Below are positions 35,119 through 44,688 of a stretch of 64,000 nt of DNA, piece after piece. The notes below the pieces were generated by a model. That model searched no databases, had not been told where the DNA came from, and saw only the letters and a program-made list of their open reading frames with translations. The DNA lies in NCBI GenBank assembly GCA_020161145.1, contig JAIUPQ010000003.1:372001-436000 (forward strand), given 5' to 3'. The stretch's first letter is position 1, and every line of letters begins with the position of its first letter. This stretch comes from Pseudomonadota bacterium (GTDB lineage Bacteria; Pseudomonadota; Gammaproteobacteria; Burkholderiales; Burkholderiaceae_C). Made by a program: the position numbers and the translations under genes.

Positions 35119-36383
35119 CGCGCACCTTCAAGCTGATAGAACATGGGTTGGTAAGGACGCAACACGAGGTCGCGCGCCACGATCACCCGAACCGGCAAGC
35201 CCGGCCGTGCCGTCAGCGTCGGCTGGATGTTCATGTTGCGCCGGGTGATCTCCTGCCCGACCTGATTGATGCTGTCCTGCGCGCTGTCGCGCCCGGCGAT
35301 CACGATGCGGTTGCCGTCCTGCCGGTTCTCCGGCGCGGCCAGCTCGGCGCCGACGCCCAGCAGCGTCGTCAGCACCGCACCGGCAAAGATGCGCTTCCAG
35401 TGCCAGTCCACGTCGTCTTCCAGGCCCGCGTAGCCGGCCGGGTCGGTGCCCACGAGATTGTCGAGTGTCAGCGAGGACGTGTCCGGCAGGATGACGCGGT
35501 TCCACACCACCTGCACGCGGCTCTGCCCGTAGCTGACCTGGCTGTTGTATCTGCCGAGGATGCGCGATCCCTGCGGGATCAGCAGGAACTTGCCCGTGGC
35601 CGTGTCATAGACCGGCTCCGTGACGGTGGCGATCACATCGCCCGGAAGATCGGACTTGATGCCCGTCACCAGCGCGCCTGCGATCACCGTACCGGCCATC
35701 ACCTGATACGGCGACGCCGGCAGCGCCAAATTGCCGGAATTGCGGGTTTCCGTAGAACCGGCTTTCAGGAACGCCTCTTTCTGCTCTTGCCGGTTCTGCA
35801 CGGCGGTCGGGTCGGCAGGCTGGGCCGCCGTCGAGGCAGGCCCGGCAGCGAGCGGGTCGAAAGCCGCGAGTGTGCTGGCACCGCTCGCACCCGGCGCCGC
35901 CTGCGCCACCGTGGCGGCCGCCTGGCCTTGGCCGCCCGAGCGGAAGAACACCGACGAAGCCGCAGCGGCCTCCGCTTCCTTGCGCAAGGCGTCATTCGGA
36001 TCATGGCCGGGGGCCGTGTAAGCGGCCATGGCCGGCTGCTGCGAGTTCACGATGGCCGGGCCGAGATCGCCCGGCAGCGGCGGCCCCAACTCGGGCACCT
36101 TCCGCAGCTTCGAGTAGTCGGAAGGCAGGCCATCCAGCCCCTCGGACTTCGATACGCGATCGACGTTGTAAAGCTCGGTCTGTTCGCCCGCGTCGCGCCG
36201 GTGCGGCTGCAATGACCAGATCGTGGCCCCGAGCACGGCGACCGACAGGCCGCCGACGAGGATGGCCAGCGTGCGCCGGTTCAGGCGCGTGACCGGGCGC
36301 GGCTGTGCGCGCAGCGCCACTGCCTCGGGCGCTACCTTGCCCGCCTGTGGCGTGGCGAGGTCGGGAGTGTCGTCCTGGCTCAT
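35115..36383 (-). CDS. trbI: Conjugative transfer protein TrbI (VirB10-like)
   Basis: 422-residue type IV secretion channel component spanning both membranes. One N-terminal membrane helix (RTLAILVGGLSVAVLGATIW, residues 37-56), Pro/Ala-rich linker, then the VirB10 domain from about 215 (AGTVIAGALVTGIKSDLPGD, LLIPQGSRILGRYNSQVSYG, VDWHWKRIFAGAVLTTLLGV). Start at 36383 has GGAGG 9 bases upstream and matches family N-termini; the frame runs further up within trbG. Sits 2 bases after trbG. Confidence 0.94.
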   Translation of the reverse strand: MSQDDTPDLATPQAGKVAPEAVALRAQPRPVTRLNRRTLAILVGGLSVAVLGATIWSLQPHRRDAGEQTELYNVDRVSKSEGLDGLPSDYSKLRKVPELGPPLPGDLGPAIVNSQQPAMAAYTAPGHDPNDALRKEAEAAAASSVFFRSGGQGQAAATVAQAAPGASGASTLAAFDPLAAGPASTAAQPADPTAVQNRQEQKEAFLKAGSTETRNSGNLALPASPYQVMAGTVIAGALVTGIKSDLPGDVIATVTEPVYDTATGKFLLIPQGSRILGRYNSQVSYGQSRVQVVWNRVILPDTSSLTLDNLVGTDPAGYAGLEDDVDWHWKRIFAGAVLTTLLGVGAELAAPENRQDGNRIVIAGRDSAQDSINQVGQEITRRNMNIQPTLTARPGLPVRVIVARDLVLRPYQPMFYQLEGAR

Positions 36384-36385
36384 GG

Positions 36386-37375
36386 TCAGTTCCTCCGCGT
36401 GCCGTCCGTGCGTTCGATGCGCACCACGTCGCCCTTGTCGCCTCCCAGGCGCAGTTCGGCCGCGCCGAACAGGCGATCCACGATGTAGTACGGCGGCCGA
36501 AAGCGGTAGTTCACCAGTTGCCCATCGCCCTGTGCGCCAATGACGAACAGCGGCGGCAACTCGCCCTGGGCGATGCCGGGCGGGAACTGGATATAGACCT
36601 TCTCCCCGTCGTCGAAGGCGCGCAGCGGCTTCCACGGCGGATTGCTGCCGCTGACCGTGTAGCGGAAACGGATCTTCTCCAGCGAGAGCCCGGTATCGAC
36701 CGGCGCGACGGCGCTGGCCGCCTGTGCCTGACGCTGCAAGGCCAGCATCTTGTCCTTCGGATACTCCCAGGACACCGACGCCATCCATGTCTTTTCGGTC
36801 GAAGTCAGCTCCATCAGGTACGTCCTGCGGCTGGTGGTGATGACCAGATTGGTCTTGAGGCCCGAGCGGATCGGTTTGACCATCACGTTGACGCGCAGCG
36901 CTTCGCCGCTGCCGCTCGATGTGTCCCCGACGATCCAGCGCACCGTGTCGCCAGCGGCCACCGTCACCAGCTCCTCGCCCGGCTGGAGCGCGATCACGGT
37001 CACGCGGCCCACGGCCGCATAGACCTGATACAGCGCGCCATCCGTGAAGGGCCAGACCTGAATCGCATTGACGTAGCCCTCGCGCGTGGGCGCGACTCGC
37101 GCCTCGGTATTGGCCCGTGAGACGCGCACCTTCTCGTCGGCCGGCTCCGGCACCGGCTTGGCTTCTTCGCCCTCGGGCGCCGGCTTCAATTGCGCCGGCA
37201 TTGGCAGCACCTCGGGCACGGCGACCGCCTCCACAGGTGCGGGCGGCTCCGGCAGCTTCTGCGCCTGCACCGGCTCATCGAGCGAGATGGTCGGCGGCGG
37301 CTTGCCCTGCGTGGCGCAGCCCGCCAGGGCAAGCAGGATCACCGGCAAAACTGATTTACGGAAAAGATCATTCAT
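36386..37375 (-). CDS. trbG: Conjugative transfer protein TrbG (VirB9-like)
   Basis: 329 residues, outer-membrane-associated channel protein. Signal peptide with lipobox-like LALAGCAT (cysteine near residue 20), Pro/Glu-rich linker to about 85, then VirB9 domain (AIQVWPFTDGALYQVYAAVG, LQPGEELVTVAAGDTVRW, TSRRTYLMEL, RFRPPYYIVDRLFGAAELRL). ATG at 37375 overlaps the trbF stop by ATGA. Confidence 0.93.
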   Translation of the reverse strand: MNDLFRKSVLPVILLALAGCATQGKPPPTISLDEPVQAQKLPEPPAPVEAVAVPEVLPMPAQLKPAPEGEEAKPVPEPADEKVRVSRANTEARVAPTREGYVNAIQVWPFTDGALYQVYAAVGRVTVIALQPGEELVTVAAGDTVRWIVGDTSSGSGEALRVNVMVKPIRSGLKTNLVITTSRRTYLMELTSTEKTWMASVSWEYPKDKMLALQRQAQAASAVAPVDTGLSLEKIRFRYTVSGSNPPWKPLRAFDDGEKVYIQFPPGIAQGELPPLFVIGAQGDGQLVNYRFRPPYYIVDRLFGAAELRLGGDKGDVVRIERTDGTRRN

Positions 37376-38076
37376 GGTTTTGCTCCTTCGGAAGAATCCA
37401 GTTCGCGGCTCCACGACAGGCCGTTGACGTAGATGCCTAGGGGGTTCTTGCGCAGGCGCTGTTCGGTGCGCGGGGTCTGCTGCACGATGGAAATCACCGC
37501 GTTCCAGCGTTCGGTGCCGGCAGGAGCGCCATTGACGAAGCGTTGTTCCGTCCAGCGCACGTTGAACGAGGCATCGCTCGCGCGGGTCACGCTGGTGATC
37601 TGCACCGTCACCGACTCCTTGCCGATGCGCGCGAACGGATCGTTCACGCGGGCGTACTCGTTGAGCACCACGGCGCCTTTGTCGGTGGTGTAGTCGTAGG
37701 CGTCCAGCCAGTTCTGCCGCACCACGATGGGGTCGATGGACAGCGAGCGCACCAGGCCAATGAAGCGGCCCAGGTGGTAGGCCACCTGGGCATCGCTGGG
37801 CTTGTACGGCGTGGCGGCCTCGCCCACGGCGCGCACCTGGCCCGCGTTGTCCACCTCCACCACGTAGGGCGTCACGATGGACTGCGCGGAACGCCACACG
37901 AGGCCGCCGGCCATCAGCACCGCCAGCGTCAGGCAGCCAAAAGCCATCAGGCGCCAGCTCCTGGCCTGCACGCGGGACGAACCGATACGTTCGTCCCACA
38001 CCTGCGCGGCGGACTGGTAAGGGGTCGCAGGCTGCGGCGTATCGGCGTAGCGCACCTGCGGTCGTTTGAATCGCAT
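37372..38076 (-). CDS. trbF: Conjugative transfer protein TrbF (VirB8-like)
   Basis: 234 residues, bitopic inner-membrane scaffold. Cytoplasmic N-terminus, membrane helix near residues 43-61 (MAFGCLTLAVLMAGGLVW), periplasmic VirB8 domain (TPYVVEVDNAGQVRAVGEA, FIGLVRSLSIDPIVVRQNW, RWTEQRFVNG, NPLGIYVNGLSWSREL). GGAGAACA precedes the ATG. 18 bases separate it from trbL. Confidence 0.93.
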   Translation of the reverse strand: MRFKRPQVRYADTPQPATPYQSAAQVWDERIGSSRVQARSWRLMAFGCLTLAVLMAGGLVWRSAQSIVTPYVVEVDNAGQVRAVGEAATPYKPSDAQVAYHLGRFIGLVRSLSIDPIVVRQNWLDAYDYTTDKGAVVLNEYARVNDPFARIGKESVTVQITSVTRASDASFNVRWTEQRFVNGAPAGTERWNAVISIVQQTPRTEQRLRKNPLGIYVNGLSWSRELDSSEGAKP

Positions 38077-38094
38077 GGTTGTTCTCCTTGAAGA

Positions 38095-39468
38095 TCAGGA
38101 ATCGGAATCGCGCAGACTCGGCCCCTGGCTGGAGCTGCCGCCGTCGCCCCCGCGCAGCGCGTGGGCGGCGGTGGTTGCGGCATGGGTGAGTTGCTGGCGG
38201 CGATGCAGGCGTTTGGCCCAGGCGGGTTGCTCTTGCGGCGCGGTGGAGGGCGTATCACCACCAGACGCTGGGCCGCCCGATGCGGCGGCTGTACCGCCTC
38301 CCGCCGAAGTCGTGCCTTCCTGGCGGAAAGCTGCGGCGGTACGTTCCTTCATCGAACGCGCGCCATCGGCCACCTTCTGCCCGGCTGCCTGAGCGCCTGT
38401 CTTGGCGACATTGCCGAAGCCCGCAGCGGCACCCTTGAGGCCACCGCCTGCCGAAGCAGAACCGGCCTGGAACGCCGACCGCGCGCTGCTGGCGGCTCCA
38501 GCAGCAGCCCGCGCGCCGCTGCCGGCCAGCCTTGCGGCTGCGGGCGCCATGCGCGCTCCAGCGGCTACCGCGCCGCCAACGCCCGTGGCTGCGGCGCCGA
38601 CGGCAACGGCAGCGCCCGCAGCGCCCAGCGCAGCACCGGCCATCGCACCAGCGCCAAGCTGCGGCCCGCCAGACACCAGCCCAGTTGCAATGCCTGGCCC
38701 GAAGATGCCCAAGGCCAGCAGGGTCAGCGAGGCCAGCATCACGACCAAGGAGTGGTCGATGGATGGCTCGGCGGGATGTACCTGAAACTCGGCGAACAGC
38801 CCCGAGCCGATGCCCACGATGACCGCGAGCACCAACACCTTGATGCCGGACGACACCACGTTGCCCAGTACCTTTTCGGCGAGGAACGCGGTCTTGTTCC
38901 AGAGTGCGAACGGCACGAGCACGAAGCCCGCGAGCGTGGTCAGCTTGAACTCGATCAGCGTGATGAAAAGCTGGATCGCCAGCACGAAGAAGCACAGGAT
39001 GACGATCAGCCACGCGAGGAACATCACGACGATCGGCGTGATGTTCACGAACACCTCGGGGAAGCCCGCCATATTGCCGATCTGCTCAAGGATCGGCGCC
39101 CCGGCGTCGATGCCGACCTTGGCCAGCCGCCCAGGGTGCAGGAAGTTCTCCATGCTCAAGGTCGAGCCGCTGGCCGTCAGGCCGAGCCCGGCGAAGGAGC
39201 GAAACAGGATGCCGGCCAGCGTGTTGAAGTTGCCGATGATGTAGGCGAAGGCACCGACATAGAGCACCTTGCGGATCAGCTTGGCGAACACGTCTTCGCC
39301 CTGGCCGACCGCATGGCCCATCGCCCAGAACAGCCCGGCGATCGTCATGTCGATGATGATCAGCGTGGCGGTCAGAAACGCCACCTCGCCATGCAGCAGC
39401 CCGAAGCCCGAGTCGATGTAGCGCGAGAAGGTATCGAGGAAGCGGTCAATCACCGTCACGTCATTCAT
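38095..39468 (-). CDS. trbL: Conjugative transfer protein TrbL (VirB6-like)
   Basis: 457-residue polytopic inner-membrane channel protein. Five or more hydrophobic segments in residues 25-270 (FLTATLIIIDMTIAGLFWAM, VVMFLAWLIVILCFFVLAIQ, VLVLAVIVGIGSGLFAEF). From about 280 to the end a low-complexity Gly/Ala/Ser tail (AAAVGAAATGVGGAVAAGA, GGTAAASGGPASGGDTPS) that is likely disordered or cytoplasmic. Overlaps the TrbK-like gene by ATGA. Confidence 0.92.
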   Translation of the reverse strand: MNDVTVIDRFLDTFSRYIDSGFGLLHGEVAFLTATLIIIDMTIAGLFWAMGHAVGQGEDVFAKLIRKVLYVGAFAYIIGNFNTLAGILFRSFAGLGLTASGSTLSMENFLHPGRLAKVGIDAGAPILEQIGNMAGFPEVFVNITPIVVMFLAWLIVILCFFVLAIQLFITLIEFKLTTLAGFVLVPFALWNKTAFLAEKVLGNVVSSGIKVLVLAVIVGIGSGLFAEFQVHPAEPSIDHSLVVMLASLTLLALGIFGPGIATGLVSGGPQLGAGAMAGAALGAAGAAVAVGAAATGVGGAVAAGARMAPAAARLAGSGARAAAGAASSARSAFQAGSASAGGGLKGAAAGFGNVAKTGAQAAGQKVADGARSMKERTAAAFRQEGTTSAGGGTAAASGGPASGGDTPSTAPQEQPAWAKRLHRRQQLTHAATTAAHALRGGDGGSSSQGPSLRDSDS

Positions 39469-39764
39469 GGCGAGTCCTCCTGCCCAGGTTCTTTGGCATC
39501 GGCGGGTTCATCGAAGCTGGGCGGAATCGGCGGCAGGTCGGCCAGCGTCTGGTACTCGCCCGGCCCGGCCTGGCCGGAGAGAAAGCGCCGCAGGTCGGCC
39601 TGGGCCACCTGCGCGCAAAACGCGCCTTCGTGCGCGCCCGCGCGGCACTGCGCGCGCAGCGTGTGCAACCGGGATGGATCGGTGGCCAGTGAAGCCACCG
39701 ACAGCGGCTGAAAGCAGCCGGACAGCAGGAACGCGAGAGCGAACACGACAGGCGCGTACTTCAT
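39465..39764 (-). CDS. TrbK/EexN-like exclusion lipoprotein
   Basis: 99 residues. Lipobox LLSGCFQ (cysteine near 17), then SVASLATDPSRLHTLRAQCR, CAQVAQADLRRFLSG, and an acidic Pro-rich tail. The pattern resembles the EexN-type lipoprotein at 47376 (Val-x-x-Leu, Asn/Asp-Pro, spaced Cys), a family tied to entry exclusion. Its place between trbJ and trbL is the trbK position of RP4-type systems. Confidence 0.75.
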   Translation of the reverse strand: MKYAPVVFALAFLLSGCFQPLSVASLATDPSRLHTLRAQCRAGAHEGAFCAQVAQADLRRFLSGQAGPGEYQTLADLPPIPPSFDEPADAKEPGQEDSP

Positions 39765-39776
39765 GGCCGCACCTCG

Positions 39777-40502
39777 TCAGTGGTTGTAGAAATCGACGGA
39801 TTGCGGCGTGTACGGCGTGCCACTCCCCAGGAAGCGGCGCGTCACCTCGCGTCCGCGCTCCGTGGCTGCCGCCTGCCGCGCCAGTTCCAGCGCGGCAGCG
39901 CGATCCTGCGTGATCTGGAGCCGCTGCGACTGGATGGATTGCTTGGCCTGCAAGGCCAGCAACTGGTTCATGGCTTGCATCGCTTGCAGCGCACCTTGGG
40001 CCGACTGGCTCTTGCCCACGAGGTCGGCCAGCGCGCTTTCGTCTTCGCCCAGGTTCTGCGACACCTGGGCCTGCATCTGCATCGTGGTCTGCAAGCCGTT
40101 GAGCGTGTTCTTCCACCGCTCCTGCGTGTCGCGGTACATCTGGTCGCCGCTCACCGTGGCGGCGTACTGCTCGGGGTACAGGCGCTGAAACTCCCGATCC
40201 AGATTGGTCACGTCGTAGGCCAGGCCGCGCGCCTGGTCGATCAGCCGCTGCGTGGTCGCCAGATTGGCGCGCAACTGGCCGACCACGCTGGACGGCAGGC
40301 TGGCCAGGTTGCGCGCCTGGTTCATCAGCATCTGCGCTTCGTTCTGGAGCTGCTGGATCTGGTTGTTGATCTGCTCCAGCGTGCGGATCGCGGTCAGCGT
40401 GTTCTGCACGAGGTTCGTGGGATCGACCACGACCCATTGCGCATGGGCGGTGGCGGTGCAAAGCATGGCCGCGATGGCGGCGGCAATAAGACGCTTCTTC
40501 AT
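39777..40502 (-). CDS. trbJ: Conjugative transfer protein TrbJ (VirB5-like)
   Basis: 241-residue periplasmic, helical protein thought to sit at the pilus tip or base. Signal peptide to AHAQW (residue 22). Long glutamine-rich helices (LEQINNQIQQLQNEAQMLMN, QAMQAMNQLLALQAKQSIQS) with VDPTNLVQNTLTAIRTL near the mature N-terminus and DREFQRLYP mid-protein, as in TrbJ. ATGA overlap with trbE; 12 bases to the TrbK-like gene. Confidence 0.93.
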   Translation of the reverse strand: MKKRLIAAAIAAMLCTATAHAQWVVVDPTNLVQNTLTAIRTLEQINNQIQQLQNEAQMLMNQARNLASLPSSVVGQLRANLATTQRLIDQARGLAYDVTNLDREFQRLYPEQYAATVSGDQMYRDTQERWKNTLNGLQTTMQMQAQVSQNLGEDESALADLVGKSQSAQGALQAMQAMNQLLALQAKQSIQSQRLQITQDRAAALELARQAAATERGREVTRRFLGSGTPYTPQSVDFYNH

Positions 40503-42952
40503 GGCAGGTTCTCCAGGGGTTGGTCAGCAAGGGAACCCGGCGCGAGGCCGGGGAACGAGGGCAACAGATCGGCCGCCCAATCAAGGCCGCGATGGCGCAG
40601 CCACGCGCCCGCGAAGCCGGGCACGCCGGCGTCCAGCAGCACGCGGTCTATGTCGCGCTGGTCTTGTGGCGTAGATGCGCCCGCAAACGCCAGCGCCGCC
40701 GGCCCCAGGTCGAGGTCGAACAGGCGGTTGCCGAGGCGGGATTGGTAGTAGTAGTCGCGCTTGGGCTGTGCGGTGGCGACGATTTCGATCTGCCGCCTGT
40801 TGAGGCCGAAGCCTTCGTAGATCGTGCGAATCTGCGGCTCGGTGGCCTGCGGGTTGGGCAAGAAAATCCGACTCGCGCAGCTCTCGATGATCGCGGGCGC
40901 GATGCTCGAATCCTTGATGTCGGCGAGGCTCTGCGTGGCGAAGATGACGCTGACGTTCTTCTTGCGAAGCGTCTTGAGCCACTGGCGGATACGCGCGGCA
41001 AACACCGGGTCGTCGAGGAACAGCCACGCTTCGTCGAGGATTAGCAGCGTGGGCGCACCGTCGAAGCGTTCGTCGAAACGCGCAAAGAGGTAATGCAGCA
41101 CGGCCATGACGGCGGCCTTGCTGTGCATCAGCTCCTCCATCTCGAAGCACTGCACGTCGGCCATGCCGAGACGGTCATGGTCGGCATCCAGTAGCTTGCC
41201 GTGCGCGCCGCCGAGCACATACGGCGCGAGCGCCTGGCGCAGCGCGTTGGACTGCAAGAGGACGGAAAGCCCGGTCATCGTGCGCTGCCCCATCGGCGCA
41301 CCGGCAAGGCTTCCCAGCGCCGACCAGATGGCGGCCTTCTCGTCAGGGCCGACCGGCACCCCTTCGTGCAGCAAGCGGCCTTCGATCCATTCGGCGGCCC
41401 AGGTGCGGTAGCCCTCGCGGTCGATACGTGCCAGTGGCTGGAAGGCGATTTCGCCATCCGTGCCCAGGTCGTAGTGTTCGCCGCCCAGGCCGAGGATGGT
41501 GGCCCGCATGGAGCGGCCCATGTCGAAGGCGAAGATGCGCGAGCCGCGATAGCGGCGAAATTGCATCGCCAACGTGGCGAGCAAGACCGACTTGCCCATG
41601 CCAGTCGGCCCCGCGACCAGCGTGTGGCCCACGTCGCCGATGTGCGTCACCAGCCGGAACGGCGTCGCGCCATCGGTGCGCGTGACGATCAGCGGCGGGC
41701 CATCGAGGTGGTCGTTCTTCTCCGGCCCGGCCCATACCGCCGACACCGGCATCATGTGCGCCAGGTTCAGCGTCGAGACGATGGGCTGGCGCACGTTGGC
41801 GTAAGCGTTGCCTGGAATGGATGACAGCCACGCATCCACGGCGTTGAGCGTTTCCGGGATGGTGACGAAGCCGCGCCCTTGGATGACCCGCTCCACCATG
41901 CGCAGCTTCTCGTCGGCTACGGCCGGGTCGGCATCGAGCACCGTCACCGTGGCGGTGAGATAGCCGAAGGCGACTTGATCGCTGCCCAGTTCCTGCAAGG
42001 CGGCATCGGCGTCGGTCGCTTTGTTGCTGGCGTCGGTATCGACCAGCGGGCTTTCCTGCTGGAAGATCGTTTCGCGCAGCAGCGCGATGACGTTCTTCCT
42101 TTTTGCAAACCACTGGCGGCGCAAGCGGGTGAGTTCTTTTTCCGCCTCGGATTTGTCCAGGCAGAGAAAGCGTGTGCTCCAGCGATACGCAAAGCCCAGG
42201 CGGTTGAGGTCGTCCAGAATCCCCGGCCAGGTCGAGGTCGGAAAGCCCCGCACCGATACCACGCGCAGGTGCTGGTCGCCCAGCATGGGCGCCAGGCCAC
42301 CGACCAGCGCGGAGTCGGTCAGCAGCGCGTCGATGTGGAACGGCACCTCGGGCACGCCGACGCGGTAGCGCCGCGTCGAGATGGTGGCGTGCAGGTAGGT
42401 CAGCGTCTGGCTGTCGTCCAGCCAGGCAATCTCCGGCGTCACGCCATCGAGCAGGTCGAAGACGCGATCGGTTTCCGCCACGAAGGCATCGAGCCGGCCG
42501 CGCCAGTCCACGCCTTCGGTGGGCCGGTTCTCATACAGCATTCCCGCCGCGCGGGTGCGAGATTCCTCCGGCGGTAGATATTGCAGCGTGAAGTGGTAGA
42601 TGCTCTCAAAATGGCTGTCCGACTCCTCGAATGCCGCACGTCGCTCCTCATCCACCATCCAGGACAGTGGTTCGGGAAAGGAGGACTGCGGATAGCTCGA
42701 AGCCTGCACCCGCTCGGCCTCGATATAGAAGGCCCAGCCAGACCCGGTGCGGCGAAGCGCGTTGTTCTGCCGTGCCGACGTGGCAATCAGTTCGCCCTGT
42801 GTGGCACTGTCCAAGTCAGGGCCGCGAAACTGGAACGATCGTTGAAACGAACCGTCTTTGTTCAGCACAACACCTGGCGCGACCAGCCCGGCCCAGGGCA
42901 GCCAGTCGGCCAGCAAGGCCGGGCGCTGGCGGTATTCGGCGAGGTTCAGCAT
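40499..42952 (-). CDS. trbE: Conjugative transfer ATPase TrbE (VirB4-like)
   Basis: 817-residue cytoplasmic ATPase that energises pilus assembly. N-terminal CagE/VirB4 domain (LNLAEYRQRPALLADWLPWA to about 390), ATPase domain with Walker A LVAGPTGMGKSVLLATLAM near residue 450 and Walker B PTLLILDEAWLFLDD near 640, followed by VSVIFATQSLADIKDS. The ATG at 42952 matches family starts; the open frame further up belongs to shadow reading of trbD. Length normal for the family. Confidence 0.95.
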   Translation of the reverse strand: MLNLAEYRQRPALLADWLPWAGLVAPGVVLNKDGSFQRSFQFRGPDLDSATQGELIATSARQNNALRRTGSGWAFYIEAERVQASSYPQSSFPEPLSWMVDEERRAAFEESDSHFESIYHFTLQYLPPEESRTRAAGMLYENRPTEGVDWRGRLDAFVAETDRVFDLLDGVTPEIAWLDDSQTLTYLHATISTRRYRVGVPEVPFHIDALLTDSALVGGLAPMLGDQHLRVVSVRGFPTSTWPGILDDLNRLGFAYRWSTRFLCLDKSEAEKELTRLRRQWFAKRKNVIALLRETIFQQESPLVDTDASNKATDADAALQELGSDQVAFGYLTATVTVLDADPAVADEKLRMVERVIQGRGFVTIPETLNAVDAWLSSIPGNAYANVRQPIVSTLNLAHMMPVSAVWAGPEKNDHLDGPPLIVTRTDGATPFRLVTHIGDVGHTLVAGPTGMGKSVLLATLAMQFRRYRGSRIFAFDMGRSMRATILGLGGEHYDLGTDGEIAFQPLARIDREGYRTWAAEWIEGRLLHEGVPVGPDEKAAIWSALGSLAGAPMGQRTMTGLSVLLQSNALRQALAPYVLGGAHGKLLDADHDRLGMADVQCFEMEELMHSKAAVMAVLHYLFARFDERFDGAPTLLILDEAWLFLDDPVFAARIRQWLKTLRKKNVSVIFATQSLADIKDSSIAPAIIESCASRIFLPNPQATEPQIRTIYEGFGLNRRQIEIVATAQPKRDYYYQSRLGNRLFDLDLGPAALAFAGASTPQDQRDIDRVLLDAGVPGFAGAWLRHRGLDWAADLLPSFPGLAPGSLADQPLENLP

Positions 42953-42965
42953 CGTGGCATCCCCC

Positions 42966-43238
42966 TCACACGTCCAGCAGCGGGCGGTGCTTGATGTGCC
43001 GCGCGAACACGGCCATGAACTGCGGATCGACGCGCGCGCCCCACACCGCCAGCGAATGGCCGACGATCCAGAGCACCACGCCAGGAATCCACAGTTGCAG
43101 GCCCAGCCCGACAGCGGCGGCCAGCGTGCCGTTCGCAATGGCGACCGTTCGCGGCGCACCGCCCAGCAAGATCGGCTCGGTCAGCGAGCGGTGCAACGGC
43201 ACCTCGAACCCGGCCGCGAAGGTATCGGGCATGCTCAT
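42966..43238 (-). CDS. trbD: Conjugative transfer protein TrbD (VirB3-like)
   Basis: 90 residues. FEVPLHRSLTEPILLGGAPR is the family N-terminal motif; two hydrophobic stretches follow (TLAAAVGLGLQLWIPGVVLW). Small inner-membrane partner of TrbE. Starts within ATGA overlap with trbC; 13 bases before trbE. Confidence 0.92.
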   Translation of the reverse strand: MSMPDTFAAGFEVPLHRSLTEPILLGGAPRTVAIANGTLAAAVGLGLQLWIPGVVLWIVGHSLAVWGARVDPQFMAVFARHIKHRPLLDV

Positions 43239-43627
43239 ACGACAGCCCCGCCCGAGAACGAAAAGAACGACAGGAAGAAGCTGGAAGCCGCGAAGGCGAT
43301 GGACAGGCCGAAGACGATCTGGATCAGCTTGCGGAATCCGCCCGACGTGTCGCCGAAAGCGAGCGCGAGGCCCGTGGCGATGATGATGATGACCGCGACG
43401 ATGCGCGCCACCGGCCCCTGGATGGATTCGAGTATGGATTGCAGCGGGCCTTCCCACGGCATCGAGGAACCGGCGGCCTGCGCGGTGCCTGCCAGGAACA
43501 GCAGCAGCGCGGCCAGCAGCAGCCCGTGCCCCGCAGGGCGGGCAAGGCTGCGCAGCCGCGCGAGGCCCGACAGGTGCGAAAGCGGATTTACGGAAAGACG
43601 GAAAGCAGGAACGATCATCTGCGTCAT
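43235..43627 (-). CDS. trbC: Pilin subunit TrbC (VirB2-like)
   Basis: 130 residues, major pilus subunit precursor. Long leader (to about residue 51, GTAQAAGSSMPWEG) followed by two membrane segments (VARIVAVIIIIATGLALAF; LIQIVFGLSIAFAASSFFLSFF). Related TrbC pilins are cyclised by the TraF peptidase, which this ICE also encodes (61907-62494). ATGA overlaps on both sides with trbB and trbD. Confidence 0.92.
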   Translation of the reverse strand: MTQMIVPAFRLSVNPLSHLSGLARLRSLARPAGHGLLLAALLLFLAGTAQAAGSSMPWEGPLQSILESIQGPVARIVAVIIIIATGLALAFGDTSGGFRKLIQIVFGLSIAFAASSFFLSFFSFSGGAVV

Positions 43628-44688
43628 GGCAGTTCTCCAAGTGAGTCAGGGGATCGGGAGGTCGCCGCAGCGGGTGCGGCATCGGGGTTTGGCGACAACT
43701 CGGGAAACGGCGTGTCCAGCGCGTCCGCACCCCAATCCGCCAATTGGTAGCCAACGCCGTCGAAGCCGACGACGCGGGCGATGCTCTCGATGCGGCGCTT
43801 GCGCCCGCGCCCGGCGATGTGGATCACCACGTTGACCGCCTCGGCGATCAGCGCACGGGGCGGATTCACCGCCACTTCGAGAATCAGTTGCTCCAGGCGC
43901 AGCAGCGCGCCCAGCGCGGAGCCGGCGTGGATCGTGGCGATGCCGCCGGGATGACCCGTGCCCCACACCTTGATGAGATCCAGCGCCTCGGCGCCGCGCA
44001 CCTCGCCGACGACGACGCGATCAGGCCGCAGGCGCATGGACGAGCGCACCAGCTCGGTCATGGACACGACGCTGGCGCGCGTGCGCAGCGGCACATGGTC
44101 GCGGGCCGCGCATTGCAACTCGATGGTGTCTTCGAGCACCAGCACTCGGTCGCCGGTAGCGGCAATCTCGGCCAGCAGCGCATTGGCGAGCGTGGTCTTG
44201 CCGCTGCTCGTGGCTCCCGCGATCAGGACGTTCTGGCGCTCGCGCACGGCGCGAACGAGAAAGCCCGCCTGCTCGGCGGTCACCATTCCGTCCTCGATGT
44301 AGCGCGACAGAGGAATGACGCCGATGGCGCGCTTGCGCAGCGCGAAGGCCGGCCCCGGCGCAGCGGGCGGCAAGATGCCCTCGAAGCGTTCGCCGGTTTC
44401 GGGCAACTCGGCGGACAGCAGCGGTTGCCCGCGATGGACTTCTGCGCCGACGTGGGCCGCGACCAAGCGAATGATTCGCTCGCCGTCCGTCTCCGGCAAC
44501 TCCACGCCCATCGGCGCGCGCCCACTGGAAAGCCGATCCACCCAAAGGGTGCGATCAGGGTTCAGCATCACCTCCACCACGTCCGGGTCTTCGAGCGCGG
44601 CGACGATCAGCGGCCCCATCGCCGTGCGCAGCATTTGGATGCGCCGGTCGAGCGACGTGGTGCTCATGGGCTGCGGAACGGCGCTCAT
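43624..44688 (-). CDS. trbB: Conjugative transfer ATPase TrbB (VirB11-like)
   Basis: 354 residues, hexameric traffic ATPase. N-terminal domain ([20 protein letters not shown]), Walker [21 protein letters not shown] near 155, Asp box [12 protein letters not shown], Walker B-like [19 protein letters not shown], His box [15 protein letters not shown]-terminal 35 residues are unconserved and Pro/Ala-rich. First of the trb genes, overlapping the CopG-like gene by ATGA. Confidence 0.95.
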   Translation of the reverse strand: MSAVPQPMSTTSLDRRIQMLRTAMGPLIVAALEDPDVVEVMLNPDRTLWVDRLSSGRAPMGVELPETDGERIIRLVAAHVGAEVHRGQPLLSAELPETGERFEGILPPAAPGPAFALRKRAIGVIPLSRYIEDGMVTAEQAGFLVRAVRERQNVLIAGATSSGKTTLANALLAEIAATGDRVLVLEDTIELQCAARDHVPLRTRASVVSMTELVRSSMRLRPDRVVVGEVRGAEALDLIKVWGTGHPGGIATIHAGSALGALLRLEQLILEVAVNPPRALIAEAVNVVIHIAGRGRKRRIESIARVVGFDGVGYQLADWGADALDTPFPELSPNPDAAPAAATSRSPDSLGELP